Source of the DNA: Parapedobacter sp035556095 | Lineage (GTDB): Bacteria > Bacteroidota > Bacteroidia > Sphingobacteriales > Sphingobacteriaceae | DNA length: 64,000 bases | NCBI RefSeq assembly: GCF_035556095.1 | Contig: NZ_DATMFT010000011.1 | Location: forward strand, 238,840 to 302,839 | Direction: 5' to 3' | Made by a program: the position numbers and the translations under genes | Shown here: positions 8,242 to 17,732 of the stretch, one piece after another | How positions within the stretch are numbered: position 1 is the stretch's first letter | Layout of the letters: the number at the start of each line of letters is the position of its first letter | The notes under the pieces: model-generated | What the model saw: only the letters and a program-made list of their open reading frames with translations | Told to the model about the DNA's origin: nothing | The model's database searches: none

Positions 8242-9510
8242 CTAGTCGACCTTACGGCCGAACAGGGTGATTTCGGACAAACAGTTGGCGTCTTCGAGCG
8301 TGTAGTTTCCGTTGAAACTCTTCACCGCCTCGTACCTAAACCAACGTGTAGGCTTGGTATACTTCGGATCATCAGGGAACATGTACGCCTCATCGCCAGC
8401 CTCGCCAGCCTGTACATACTCCAATTCGCTGAGTCCTACCGGCACGGGTATCTTGTGCTGTGAGATGAACACCCACTCATTGGTCTCCTCATCCCACACG
8501 TACATGTTATACATACCTACGTTCTCCCAGCGGTAATAGTGCCCCCTTTCGATATTGGCCAACCCACCTGAGTGCCGTTGAACGGTAACGATTCGGCTCA
8601 ACTCGTAATAATCGCCCAGATCGATGATAAAATTCCACGGCATGTTGCCATCTGCCGTGCGGCCCGTGCGGCCGCGGCTACTGGTATGCATAAAATTGAG
8701 GTTATCTCCTTGGTCAATAATGCCGTCGATCACCTTGGACGACCGTCCTTCGAGGCCATCGCCGAACACCATAGGTACCCCACCGATGCTGTCGTTCGCA
8801 TCAGGCAACATCCACTTAGCCTTCGGAATCTCAATATCTTCATACAACGTCAGCGAACCCTTTTCAATGTAATCACTGGTATTCCCGAACTGGTCTTCCA
8901 CCCGCACACTGACCTCGACCGGGTCATCGGGCGAGAGGTAAAGGTCATTGATGAAGCGCCGGTCTATGGGGAGATTGGATGAAAACACCGTGGTTAATTG
9001 CCTCTCTTGACCGTCCAGCCGGAAATGGTAATCCACATACACGTTTACGTTTTGTTCGAGCTCATTAGTCCAGTCGACAAAAAACGAGCTGAATCCCGGC
9101 TTAACCGATATGGAAGCCGCCACGCGGCTGAACGCAGGTTCCAGTGGAATGACTGATACGACTACCGGTGCGGAGCGGTTGCCTGAGCGGTCCACGGTAT
9201 ACAGTGTAACTTCATGGGCCTCCGTGCTCCCGAAACCGAATACGTCTATTGAGTCGACAAAATACGACGCCGAGAAGGTATATGGTTTACCATTCTTTGC
9301 GATATAGACCGCCTCCACCTGCAATAGGTCCTCATCGGCTGGCAGGTTATAAAAAAAGCGTGCGCCACCATACAGCGGCTTTTGGTTGGTAATCGTTACT
9401 TTGCCCGGAGGTACATCGTCGGTAACGTGGCTTGCGAAGCGGTTTTCCTCTTTGCAGGATGCTGATATCAGCACAGCCATGATCATTATTACAAATATTC
9501 TAATCTTCAT
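8242..9510 (-). CDS. DUF4959 / DUF5126 / DUF5000 lipoprotein, putative surface binding protein
   Basis: 422 residues, lipoprotein Cys19 (LISASCK). Order of domains: DUF4959 (about 20-125, with VTDDVPPGKVTI and the fibronectin-like LYTVDRSGNRS), a DUF5126-like middle (about 130-230), and a DUF5000 C-terminal domain resembling F5/8-type discoidin modules (about 250-420: WNFIIDLGDYYELSRI, SEITLFG). Such proteins sit beside SusD in polysaccharide-type loci and are presumed to bind substrate at the surface. The gene lies 24 bp after susD. Nothing in the sequence identifies the ligand. Confidence 0.85.
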   Translation of the reverse strand: MKIRIFVIMIMAVLISASCKEENRFASHVTDDVPPGKVTITNQKPLYGGARFFYNLPADEDLLQVEAVYIAKNGKPYTFSASYFVDSIDVFGFGSTEAHEVTLYTVDRSGNRSAPVVVSVIPLEPAFSRVAASISVKPGFSSFFVDWTNELEQNVNVYVDYHFRLDGQERQLTTVFSSNLPIDRRFINDLYLSPDDPVEVSVRVEDQFGNTSDYIEKGSLTLYEDIEIPKAKWMLPDANDSIGGVPMVFGDGLEGRSSKVIDGIIDQGDNLNFMHTSSRGRTGRTADGNMPWNFIIDLGDYYELSRIVTVQRHSGGLANIERGHYYRWENVGMYNMYVWDEETNEWVFISQHKIPVPVGLSELEYVQAGEAGDEAYMFPDDPKYTKPTRWFRYEAVKSFNGNYTLEDANCLSEITLFGRKVD

Positions 9511-9534
9511 ATCTATCCTTGTATTGGGGGATGG

Positions 9535-11496
9535 TTACCATCCCGGATTTTGGATCAAGTTTCCATTCGTATTCAATTCGTTCAGATCAATCGGCCATAG
9601 GTAGTCGGTTATGGTAAACCGCCTAGCCTGCTTAGCCTCAAGTACAAAGAAGGTCTCGCCGGTCGATCCGGTATGCGTCCATCCCCAAACCGGCGAGGAA
9701 AATTCGGCTACTGCGCGCTTGTGCCGCCACATGTCCCAGAAACGCTGGCCTTCGAAGGCAAGTTCAACCGAACGCTCGTCTAGTATGATATCGCGCATCC
9801 CCTCTTTCGTCAAGTGCTTATTTACCGATTTGGCTAAGGTGGCATCCGACCAAACCGTTTCGACATTTGGAATGCCCGCCCGCTCACGTACCCGATTTAT
9901 GGAAGCGTACACTTCTTGGCTCGGACCGCTATATTCATTGAGGGCTTCAGCCTTCATTAAGTACAGGTCGGCCATCCGCATAATGGGGTAAGGGAATCGG
10001 ATCACGCGTTGCCAGGCATTTGATTGCGACTCCGGATGTACCAGCTTCTGTATACCGATACCGGTTGTCAGGAAGTCGGTGGAATGCGTCGACGAGTTGT
10101 ATCCACCATCCGCTCCATTATACATCATCGTATTGATGCGCACCGTATGCGCCCGCCAGAATCCGCCGGTTATCCCCAGATTTGCATAAAAGCGGGGTTC
10201 CCGATTGAGGTAGAGATTGATGGTTTCGGCGCCCGGTTGCATAATGCCGTTCAACTCCTCATATTCGGGATCGAGTAGGCCCGGGGTCCGGGTCAATTCG
10301 TGCATGGTATTTGTGTTGAAAGAAAGGTCTTCATCAATAGGAAGCCCGTTTCGAGTATAATAGCGTTCGGTCATCCGGTAGGTTGCTGCCATCCATTGCC
10401 AGGAAAAAGCAGCGGTATTGATAACGCCATCCCCATAGCCAGCAGGAAGCCGGATATTAGTCGAATGGGCCAGTTCGCCCTGGTTGTAGTAATCATGGTT
10501 GGAATACCCCCACACCAGCTCGCGGTTCCAGGGGTCACAAACCACCATCCGCAGGTCATAGAGCGTCTGCATGTGCTCGCGGTTCGCTTCAAATGCAGCG
10601 CGGTCATAAATAAACGGCTCCTTTTCGAACTTGTAAAGGCCTAGGCCATTCCGTTCACAAAGTGCGATGGACTCGTTGATGGCGTCGAGTGCTTGCTTCC
10701 ATTTTTCACCATCGTACTGCAACGGGAAGAATGGCTGGCCGTCGTGGTCCATAAAATCGCCGAAGTACTCTTGGTTACCGTTGAAGAACGGACTCGCCCG
10801 GAAAAACAATACGCGGGCCTTGATAGCCATCGCGGATACCTGGTCTACCTGTCCCATATTACTTTCGGTCGACCGTTCGGGAAGGTTCGGAATGGCTTCA
10901 TCCATCCGCGCGAGAATAAAGGCAAAGCAATCTTCCACTTTTGATCGTTGCAGGAACAGTTGTTCTTTCGTAGCTTCCGGTGTAATCATTTCGGTTGGCA
11001 GCACGATGGGACCGTACTGTTTGACCAGAAGAAAGGCATAGTATCCCTTCAAAAAGGTCACCTGCGCACTCCATTCACGCTTTTCCTGATCACCCATGTC
11101 TCGTACCAAACCGATATTCTCGAGAAATACGTCGCATTGACGGAAACCTTCGTAGAGGCTCTTCGCCCCTTCGGTCCCCGACCAAGTGCCAAGTTGCGGA
11201 TTCGTGACGCTCTGTAAGCCACGCATGATGCGGATGGCCCGCATGTCGCCGGTTGCATTATTAAGATCCAGTCGTCCGACAAACTCATCGCCCAACGTCC
11301 AGGTGGTCAACGCCGTGTTGTCCATCCTAGGGATGTAACTATACACCCTTGCCAACGCTTCATAGGCGGTTTCCCGCGTATCGAAAAGGTCTTTAAGGGT
11401 CATCGTATTGTCTGGTACCACGTCGAGGTACTTCGAACAAGAAGGAGCCAACAGGGTAAAAAACGCCAAGAGCCCCACTATTGAAAATTTCTTCAT
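9535..11496 (-). CDS. SusD/RagB family outer-membrane lipoprotein
   Basis: 653 residues, lipoprotein signal with Cys20 (LAPSCSKYLDVVPD). The typical SusD N-terminus is followed by TPR-like helices and the C-terminal RagB/SusD region (YPIMRMADLYLMKAEALNE, RDIILDERSVELAFEGQRFWDMWRHK). SusD proteins form the lid over the SusC channel and capture ligand at the cell surface. The gene starts 11 bp after the susC stop, the usual arrangement. At 653 residues it is longer than many SusD proteins (about 500-600), which is common in DUF4959-containing loci. Confidence 0.95.
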   Translation of the reverse strand: MKKFSIVGLLAFFTLLAPSCSKYLDVVPDNTMTLKDLFDTRETAYEALARVYSYIPRMDNTALTTWTLGDEFVGRLDLNNATGDMRAIRIMRGLQSVTNPQLGTWSGTEGAKSLYEGFRQCDVFLENIGLVRDMGDQEKREWSAQVTFLKGYYAFLLVKQYGPIVLPTEMITPEATKEQLFLQRSKVEDCFAFILARMDEAIPNLPERSTESNMGQVDQVSAMAIKARVLFFRASPFFNGNQEYFGDFMDHDGQPFFPLQYDGEKWKQALDAINESIALCERNGLGLYKFEKEPFIYDRAAFEANREHMQTLYDLRMVVCDPWNRELVWGYSNHDYYNQGELAHSTNIRLPAGYGDGVINTAAFSWQWMAATYRMTERYYTRNGLPIDEDLSFNTNTMHELTRTPGLLDPEYEELNGIMQPGAETINLYLNREPRFYANLGITGGFWRAHTVRINTMMYNGADGGYNSSTHSTDFLTTGIGIQKLVHPESQSNAWQRVIRFPYPIMRMADLYLMKAEALNEYSGPSQEVYASINRVRERAGIPNVETVWSDATLAKSVNKHLTKEGMRDIILDERSVELAFEGQRFWDMWRHKRAVAEFSSPVWGWTHTGSTGETFFVLEAKQARRFTITDYLWPIDLNELNTNGNLIQNPGW

Positions 11497-11507
11497 CTTT
11501 ATAACGA

Positions 11508-14500
11508 TTAAAGCGATAACTGAATTCCTATATTAAAGCGTTTGTTTGGTGGATAGCGCAGCCCGCGTCTGCCCATCTCAGGATCCCAGAGCTTGAAACT
11601 GCTAACTACCCAAGGGTTCTCCATCGTCACGTAGATCCGGGTACCCTCCCCAAGGCCGAGGTGTTTCAATCCTTTGGGGCTGTACCCAAGCTCGACACTT
11701 TTCAAGCGCATAAATGAACCGTCGCGCAGCCACCATGACGATTGCTGCAGGTTGTTATTGATCGGCGTGGTGGAAAGCCGTGGCCAGAAGGCATGTACAT
11801 CCGGATCGGTTTCCGTCCAGTAATCCCGCGCTACCACCTGCAGCGCATTCCGGCGGCTCACGAATGGGGCAATGCCCTCATCGTTATCATTCCCTCCACC
11901 CACACCCGGGTTGATAAAGAACGACACACGGTCATTGCCTTGGAAGAAGAACGAGAAATCAAACTGCTTAAAGCCCGCTGACAAACCAAATCCATACTGG
12001 ATTTCCGGTACCGCAGGAAATCCGATGGGTACCTGGTCATTGCCGTTGATGACGCCATCACCGTTAACATCCTTATATTTGATATCACCGGCCATATACT
12101 CCCCAAAGTCCTGTCTCGGCGAATTGGCGATTTCCGCCTCATCGACGAATAGCCGCTCCGCTATCAGGCCCCACTGCTGGTTGATGTTATGGCCGAGCCG
12201 ACTGAGATATTTATCCGCGTAATCACGCTCGTCAAGTTCCAGGTACTCATTTGTGGCATACGTGAAGTTGGCCCTTCCATTCAGCCAGAATTCGTTGTTA
12301 AAGAAATGCTGGTACGTGATGGACCCATCGAAGCCTTGCGACATCGCTTTTCCCACGTTGCCGCTGATACTGGCTTCGAGGCCAGCAGTGGCAGGGAAGT
12401 TCTGCCTTACCATGTAGATATTGCTCCGGATGTCGCGGAAGAAATCGCCTTCTAACCGGAGTGCATCGTTTAGCAAGCCGAGCTCGATGCCGAAGTTATA
12501 TTTTTCAGATACCTCCCAGGTAATATCCGAGTTAGCATACCTGTTGATGAAGTAGCCGTTATAGGCGTTCATGAAATTGGTACCCCACCGGTAGCCGTTG
12601 GATCCACCGATGCCAATGTCCGATAGATAGAAGAACCGCCCGGCTCGATCGGCGATAGCGTCGTTTCCAACGAGCCCCCAGGTGGCACGAAGCTTCAGGG
12701 TACTGAACACGTTCTTGGTCCGTTCGAAAAAGCGTTCATTGGAGACCATCCAGCCGCCGCCAAAGGATGGGAAAAAACCATAGCGTTTCGATCCGTCGAA
12801 TTTTTCCGATCCATTATAGCCATAGGCAAATTCAAAGAAATATCGGTCGTCGTAGCCGTAGGTAGCGCGTCCGGAGTTACCCATATTGCGTTCAGGTAAT
12901 GTTTCGTAAATCGACGTGCTATTACCGCCAGTTAATAGCTTCTCCTCCATCATTCCGACAGTCATCAGGCTGACATTATGTTTCCCGAACAGTCTATCCC
13001 AATTGAAGCGCCCTTCGAAATAATAATGCCCATCGGCGTTCCGGCCGGGCTCTACGTTGCCAAGAAACACTGACCCGGAGTTGGGGTTCAGCTCATAAAG
13101 CGTATAGTCGCCAGTCACCTGGTTATAGTCCTGCAACGAGTAGAAAAAGGGCGCGTAGGTGCGTCTGCTGGAATAAAGCCCCCAGATGTTGGCTGATACA
13201 CGGCCCTGGAATTTCAACCCTTCGGCAAGGAAATCCAAATCCTGCATCAGGGTGGCCTGGGTGGTCAGCCGGCTTTCGTTGCGGTCTTCGTACCCGCGCA
13301 CCATAGACGCATAAGGGTTGGGTTTCATGCCGCCATCCACCCAGGTGTTACCGAACAGGGTGTGGCTAGCGAACTGGTTCTTTGCGTCGGGCTCATACAC
13401 CGCCGGGAAATCCACCGGGTTGCTTTGCATGATCTGATGGAAAATACCTGTCGCCGACTCCCAAGGACCGTTGTAGCGCTCAAACTGCCCGGTGATACGG
13501 GTATCAAGCGTGGTCGTTGGCGTCAATTTAAATACGACATTCGAACGGATGAATGCCCGGTTGATATCGATATTATTATTGAAATTATTGCGCTGGTCCA
13601 CCTTCAGCAGGCCCGACTCCTTCTCCCATCCGGCCGACACGTAATAATTGGCTACCTGGCCACCGCCAGAAAGATTGACATTCGCTTTCGTGTTGTTCGT
13701 CGACTTGTTGAATAAGGTCTCCTGCCAGTCGATATTGGGGAACAGCATGGGGTCTACGCCGTCGATGGTTGATTGAATCTGCTGCTGCGAGTAAAATGCG
13801 CCCAGCAGCGGGTCGCGGGTCATCCGTGCCTCGTTATAAAGTTGCATGTACTCCACCCCATCGAGCAGCTTGGTCATCTGCACGGGAGTGGTGACGTTAA
13901 AGTCGATGCGCGCATTCACCTGCACTGGCCCTTCTTGGCCTGACTTGGTGGTGATCATCACGATCCCGTTGGCCCCTCTGGCACCGTAAAGCACGGTGGC
14001 TGAGGCATCCTTCAGGATGGAAAAGCTCTCGATGTCGTCCGGCCGCAATCTCGCCAGTGCGTCGGTGGATGCCTCAAAACCATCGATCAGGATGAGGGGC
14101 GAGGTCTGGTAACCGAACGTCGTTACCCCGCGGATGAAGAACTGCGCATTGTCGGCGCCGGGTTCACCCGTAGTCTGAAAGGAAATCATACCCGGTATCC
14201 GGCCGGCAAATGAGCTGGTGAGGTTAGAAGACGGGATGCGTAGATCGGACGCCTTCACCGTGGTGATGGAACCCACCACGCTCGACTTTTTCTGGGTACC
14301 AAAAGCCACCACCGTGACTTCATCCAGCTGGCTTTGGTCATCATACAGGAGGATCTCCATTACATTGCGGTTTCCTACCGCCTCTTTCGCAGGCAATTTG
14401 CCCACAAACGAGAAAACCAGCGTGTCGCCCACGGCCGCCTCGATTGAAAATTCGCCATTGGCGTCCGTCTGGGCCGCAGTGGCTTTCCCCGGCACGGTCA

Positions 14501-14627
14501 GGCTGACCCCGGCCAGCAACGAACCGTCGGTGGCGTCTTTCACCACCCCTGAGACTTGCTTGGTCTGGGCCACGCACACCTCGTGCATCAGCAGTAAAAC
14601 TAAAAATCCAATAATTCTCATAATCAT
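11508..14627 (-). CDS. SusC/RagA TonB-linked outer-membrane transporter
   Basis: About 1039 residues if translation starts at the ATG at 14627 (14621 also possible). The frame opens further upstream at 14675, but only the later ATGs put a signal peptide at the N-terminus (MRIIGFLVLLL...CVAQ). Domains: carboxypeptidase-regulatory-like CNA-B domain (about 25-100), a Ton-box-like stretch with DEVTVVAFGTQKK, a plug with the SusC signature (GANGIVMITTKSG), then the 22-strand barrel ending in RFNIGIQLSL. It imports oligomeric substrates with energy from TonB. No FecR/ECF-sigma pair or hybrid two-component sensor lies beside it. It heads a run of ten genes with short gaps. The 14628-14797 leader holds no clear promoter. 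Confidence 0.95.
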   Translation of the reverse strand: MIMRIIGFLVLLLMHEVCVAQTKQVSGVVKDATDGSLLAGVSLTVPGKATAAQTDANGEFSIEAAVGDTLVFSFVGKLPAKEAVGNRNVMEILLYDDQSQLDEVTVVAFGTQKKSSVVGSITTVKASDLRIPSSNLTSSFAGRIPGMISFQTTGEPGADNAQFFIRGVTTFGYQTSPLILIDGFEASTDALARLRPDDIESFSILKDASATVLYGARGANGIVMITTKSGQEGPVQVNARIDFNVTTPVQMTKLLDGVEYMQLYNEARMTRDPLLGAFYSQQQIQSTIDGVDPMLFPNIDWQETLFNKSTNNTKANVNLSGGGQVANYYVSAGWEKESGLLKVDQRNNFNNNIDINRAFIRSNVVFKLTPTTTLDTRITGQFERYNGPWESATGIFHQIMQSNPVDFPAVYEPDAKNQFASHTLFGNTWVDGGMKPNPYASMVRGYEDRNESRLTTQATLMQDLDFLAEGLKFQGRVSANIWGLYSSRRTYAPFFYSLQDYNQVTGDYTLYELNPNSGSVFLGNVEPGRNADGHYYFEGRFNWDRLFGKHNVSLMTVGMMEEKLLTGGNSTSIYETLPERNMGNSGRATYGYDDRYFFEFAYGYNGSEKFDGSKRYGFFPSFGGGWMVSNERFFERTKNVFSTLKLRATWGLVGNDAIADRAGRFFYLSDIGIGGSNGYRWGTNFMNAYNGYFINRYANSDITWEVSEKYNFGIELGLLNDALRLEGDFFRDIRSNIYMVRQNFPATAGLEASISGNVGKAMSQGFDGSITYQHFFNNEFWLNGRANFTYATNEYLELDERDYADKYLSRLGHNINQQWGLIAERLFVDEAEIANSPRQDFGEYMAGDIKYKDVNGDGVINGNDQVPIGFPAVPEIQYGFGLSAGFKQFDFSFFFQGNDRVSFFINPGVGGGNDNDEGIAPFVSRRNALQVVARDYWTETDPDVHAFWPRLSTTPINNNLQQSSWWLRDGSFMRLKSVELGYSPKGLKHLGLGEGTRIYVTMENPWVVSSFKLWDPEMGRRGLRYPPNKRFNIGIQLSL

Positions 14628-14797
14628 ATAAAAGGTTGTTAAAAAATGCGTAAACACACCGTAATCTTTGGTCACGCCAATGGCATGGCCGTGTTCTCAC
14701 GGTCTTTTTTCATAAAGGCTACTTAATTCGTTTACAGGTTTATCGTTTGACTCACTTCATACGCGTTGGTTTTTAAGGCTTAAGATCTACCGTGCGG

Positions 14798-15544
14798 CTA
14801 ATCCACGGGCGACCGGTCAATTGCATAAAAAATGCCCCCCAGCACATGGTCCAGGAAATGCTTATCCGCATAGCACTCCTCGCCATGGCCCAATGCCGTG
14901 TAGAACATCCGCCCGCCCTCAAAAGGTTTATACCACGAGATGGGGTGGTGGTCGGGGTGCCGCCCCCCGTGGTAGGTGCTTTCGTCTACGGTAAGCAGGA
15001 GGTTAAAGTCCTGATCCACCCAACGGAAGTTGTACCATTCTTCAAAATGCGTCCATTTGTGGGGCAACTTACAGGTGGAAATATGGGTGGTATCGTGCAC
15101 GATGAGGGTCGCCGGCTGTGGCTCGGGATGCCCGGCGAAGTATGCCCCCACGAACCGGCCAAACCAATCCCACTCATATTCGGTGGTGGAAGCGCCATGG
15201 ATGCCCACAAAACCGCCGCCGCCGCGGATGTAGTCGCGGAATGCATCCTGTTGCTCCTTATTGAATACATCGCCGCTAGAATTCAGGAAGATGATGGCCG
15301 CATATTCCTGGAGCTTCTCCGGTCGGAACCATTCCGAATCCTCGGTAGCATCCACCAGGATACCGTTCTGTTCGCACAGCTTGCTGATGGCCACAATACT
15401 TACTTCCGTGGACTCGTGGCGGTAATCGAGGGTTTTGGTAAAAATCAGTACTTTCTCGGCGGGGTCATTGCCGGATCCGGCTAACGGCACACTCCACATC
15501 AATCCAAATAGGCATATCGCCATCATCAATCGTTTACTATTCAT
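14798..15544 (-). CDS. ThuA domain protein, secreted (trehalose-utilisation family)
   Basis: 248 residues from the ATG at 15544; a TTG 12 bp further upstream also opens the frame. An N-terminal signal peptide (MMAICLFGLMWSVPLAG) precedes a class I glutamine-amidotransferase-like ThuA fold: VLIFTKTLDYRHES, then YAAIIFLNSSGDVF, GGGFVGIHGAS, and HPISWYKPFEGGRMFYTALGHGEE cut here into its two conserved parts. ThuA proteins occur with 3-keto-glycoside and sugar dehydrogenase genes; their reaction is not settled. It is the last gene of the operon led by the PEP-hydrolase-like gene, 49 bp after the PQQ dehydrogenase stop. Export fits the periplasmic PQQ enzyme. Confidence 0.88.
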   Translation of the reverse strand: MNSKRLMMAICLFGLMWSVPLAGSGNDPAEKVLIFTKTLDYRHESTEVSIVAISKLCEQNGILVDATEDSEWFRPEKLQEYAAIIFLNSSGDVFNKEQQDAFRDYIRGGGGFVGIHGASTTEYEWDWFGRFVGAYFAGHPEPQPATLIVHDTTHISTCKLPHKWTHFEEWYNFRWVDQDFNLLLTVDESTYHGGRHPDHHPISWYKPFEGGRMFYTALGHGEECYADKHFLDHVLGGIFYAIDRSPVD

Positions 15545-15593
15545 CTGTTCCTCCAACTATTAAGTGTATATTCCATTATTCTGCCATCCCCCA

Positions 15594-17732
15594 TCAGGGA
15601 TGGGTGGTCGCTTTCAGGTACGTTAAAATCGATGCCGTCTGCGCGTCGGACAATACCCCTTTGAAGCTGGGCATGCCGTTTTTCTGCCGGCTGCCGCTCA
15701 TCAGGATCGCGTCGAACTCGTCCGCCACCCGCACCTTCAGTGGCAGCAGCGACGGTGCGCGGCCACCATCGTGGCACCCCGCACAATAGGTGTAAAACAA
15801 TTCTTGGCCTTGCTCAACCACCTCCCGGGGGAAGGCAGAACGGTCTACCGCCGGCACCAATTTCTCGCGGCGGTCCAGCATGGGCCTGTGGGGTACCGGC
15901 CCTCCATCCATCCGAAAAGCCACAATCCGTCCTTTATTGCCATATAGGTAGTCGGCATTGGTGGGCTGGTCGCCATTTACGCCGGCCATCACCGCTACGT
16001 ATTGCACGCCATCTATCTTATAGGTCATCGGTGCAGCCACCATACTGGTCCCCACGTCAACGTTATGCAGTTCTTCGCCGGTGGAAGCATCGAACACCCG
16101 CAGGTACCCGTCTATCCCCCCCTGGAAGACCAGTCTGCCCTGCGTGGTCATCACCCCGCCGTAGCGTCGGTCAAAGCGCCAGGTATCCATCCGGTATTTC
16201 AGTGGCACTTCCCACACCACTTCGGCCTTTACAGGGTCCCACGCTTTCAGGAACGATCGCGGGGAAGCGTCGGGTTCACCCCGGGTGATTTCCTCGATCG
16301 ACGGCCATTCGTCGGGGAAAGATGCACTATCGCGTACCGCCCGGAACGAAACGCCTGTATTCCACCCCTTTTCCCGCACTTGGAACGGTGCATTGACTAG
16401 GCTGTATACCTGCCCCGCCTCGTTGGTAGGGATGTAGACCAGGCCGGTTTCGGGATTGAACGCCATAGGCTGCCAGTTGTGGCCGCCCTGGCTGCTGGGA
16501 AACACGAGTTTGGGGCCCTTACTGTAGTCGCCCTTGCCGGTTTCCACCGGCTTTCCCGTTGCGAGGTCTACGTGGCTTGCCCAATTGACATATACATACG
16601 GCTCTGCCGAGAGCAGCTCGCCCGTTTCGCGGTCCAACACGTAGAAGAACCCATTCTTCGGTGCCTGCATAATCACTTTCCTGGTCTTGCCGTTCATCGG
16701 TAGCTCGGCCAAGATCATCTTTTGTGCGGTGGTATAGTCCCAGTTGTCAGCAGGCGTAGTCTGGTAGTGCCAAACCAGGCGGCCGTTGTCGGGATTTATC
16801 GCGAGGATACAATTTAAAAAAAGATTATCACCCCCGGCAGGGCTGCGCAAGTCTCTGCTCCACGGCGCCCCGTTGCTGGTACCCACATAGAGGAGATTCA
16901 GCTCGGGATCATAGGCCATTCCATCCCATGCGGTTCCGCCGAGCCCGTTTTCCCACACGCTGTTGGGGTCCCATGTTTTTGCTGCCATTTCCAGCTCCGG
17001 GTGTTCGAACCCTTTCGCTGGGTCGCCTGGCACGGTATAGAAGCGCCACGCCAGTTCGCCGGTTTTATAGTCGTAGGCGGAGATATAGCCCCGGGCATTG
17101 TATTCCGCGCCACTGTTGCCGATGACCACTAGGTTTTTCGCGATGTATGGCGCTCCGGTACTGGAGTAGCCTTTGCTCCGGTCTACTATGGCATCGGCCT
17201 TCCACACTTCGGCGCCGGTTTCGGCATCCAGCGCATATAAGTAACCATCGAGTGCCCCGACATAGACCAAGCCTTTCCACACGGCCACGCCGCGGTTCGG
17301 GCCGCCGCAACAGTGATTATCGAACGTCTCCTGCGCTACCTCGGGAATAAACGACCACCGCAGCTCGCCCGTTGCGGCATCGAGTGCATAAACGTTCCCG
17401 CGGTTTCCAGCGGTGAACATCATGCCATCAACGACTACCGGTGTCGCCTGGAAGGCGGTTTCGAAATCGATATCGTAGTGCCACGCAAACCCCAGCCGGC
17501 CCACGTTATCCTTATCGATATCGTCCAAGGGTGAATAATACGATTGCTTGTAGTCCCTTCCGCCGGTCAGCCACGATTCGGGTTCACTGTCGGCGTTGAT
17601 CAAGCGGCGTTCGGTGACGTGGCCTGCGTTCCCGTCTGGATTTGACCCGTTAGATGACAAGCAGCCGACAAAAGCGCCCAATAGCGGCAAGATCATCAAT
17701 GGGTGTAAGACTTTTAAGCGTTGGCTTTTCAT
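15594..17732 (-). CDS. PQQ-dependent quinohaemoprotein dehydrogenase, lipoprotein
   Basis: 712 residues from the ATG at 17732. A longer frame opens upstream inside the next gene but has no signal, whereas this start gives a lipobox (LLGAFVGC, Cys24). An eight-bladed PQQ propeller of the methanol/ethanol dehydrogenase type is recognised by SWLTGGRDYKQSYYS, the vicinal Cys-Cys ring at about residue 145 (NHCCGGPNRG) and DNWDYTTAQ around the catalytic Asp. The C-terminal cytochrome c domain (about 635-712) carries haem motif CAGCH near 649. It oxidises an alcohol or aldehyde sugar in the periplasm and passes electrons to haem. Its ATG overlaps the stop of the UPF0261 gene as ATGA (17729-17732). 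No pqq biosynthesis genes are in the window. Confidence 0.88.
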   Translation of the reverse strand: MKSQRLKVLHPLMILPLLGAFVGCLSSNGSNPDGNAGHVTERRLINADSEPESWLTGGRDYKQSYYSPLDDIDKDNVGRLGFAWHYDIDFETAFQATPVVVDGMMFTAGNRGNVYALDAATGELRWSFIPEVAQETFDNHCCGGPNRGVAVWKGLVYVGALDGYLYALDAETGAEVWKADAIVDRSKGYSSTGAPYIAKNLVVIGNSGAEYNARGYISAYDYKTGELAWRFYTVPGDPAKGFEHPELEMAAKTWDPNSVWENGLGGTAWDGMAYDPELNLLYVGTSNGAPWSRDLRSPAGGDNLFLNCILAINPDNGRLVWHYQTTPADNWDYTTAQKMILAELPMNGKTRKVIMQAPKNGFFYVLDRETGELLSAEPYVYVNWASHVDLATGKPVETGKGDYSKGPKLVFPSSQGGHNWQPMAFNPETGLVYIPTNEAGQVYSLVNAPFQVREKGWNTGVSFRAVRDSASFPDEWPSIEEITRGEPDASPRSFLKAWDPVKAEVVWEVPLKYRMDTWRFDRRYGGVMTTQGRLVFQGGIDGYLRVFDASTGEELHNVDVGTSMVAAPMTYKIDGVQYVAVMAGVNGDQPTNADYLYGNKGRIVAFRMDGGPVPHRPMLDRREKLVPAVDRSAFPREVVEQGQELFYTYCAGCHDGGRAPSLLPLKVRVADEFDAILMSGSRQKNGMPSFKGVLSDAQTASILTYLKATTHP

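Noticed and set aside
14628..14797. Sigma-54 or TAnnTTTG promoter upstream of susC
   Set aside because: I searched both patterns; the nearest GC/CC spacing is off by one and no CAAAnnTA is present on the plus strand.
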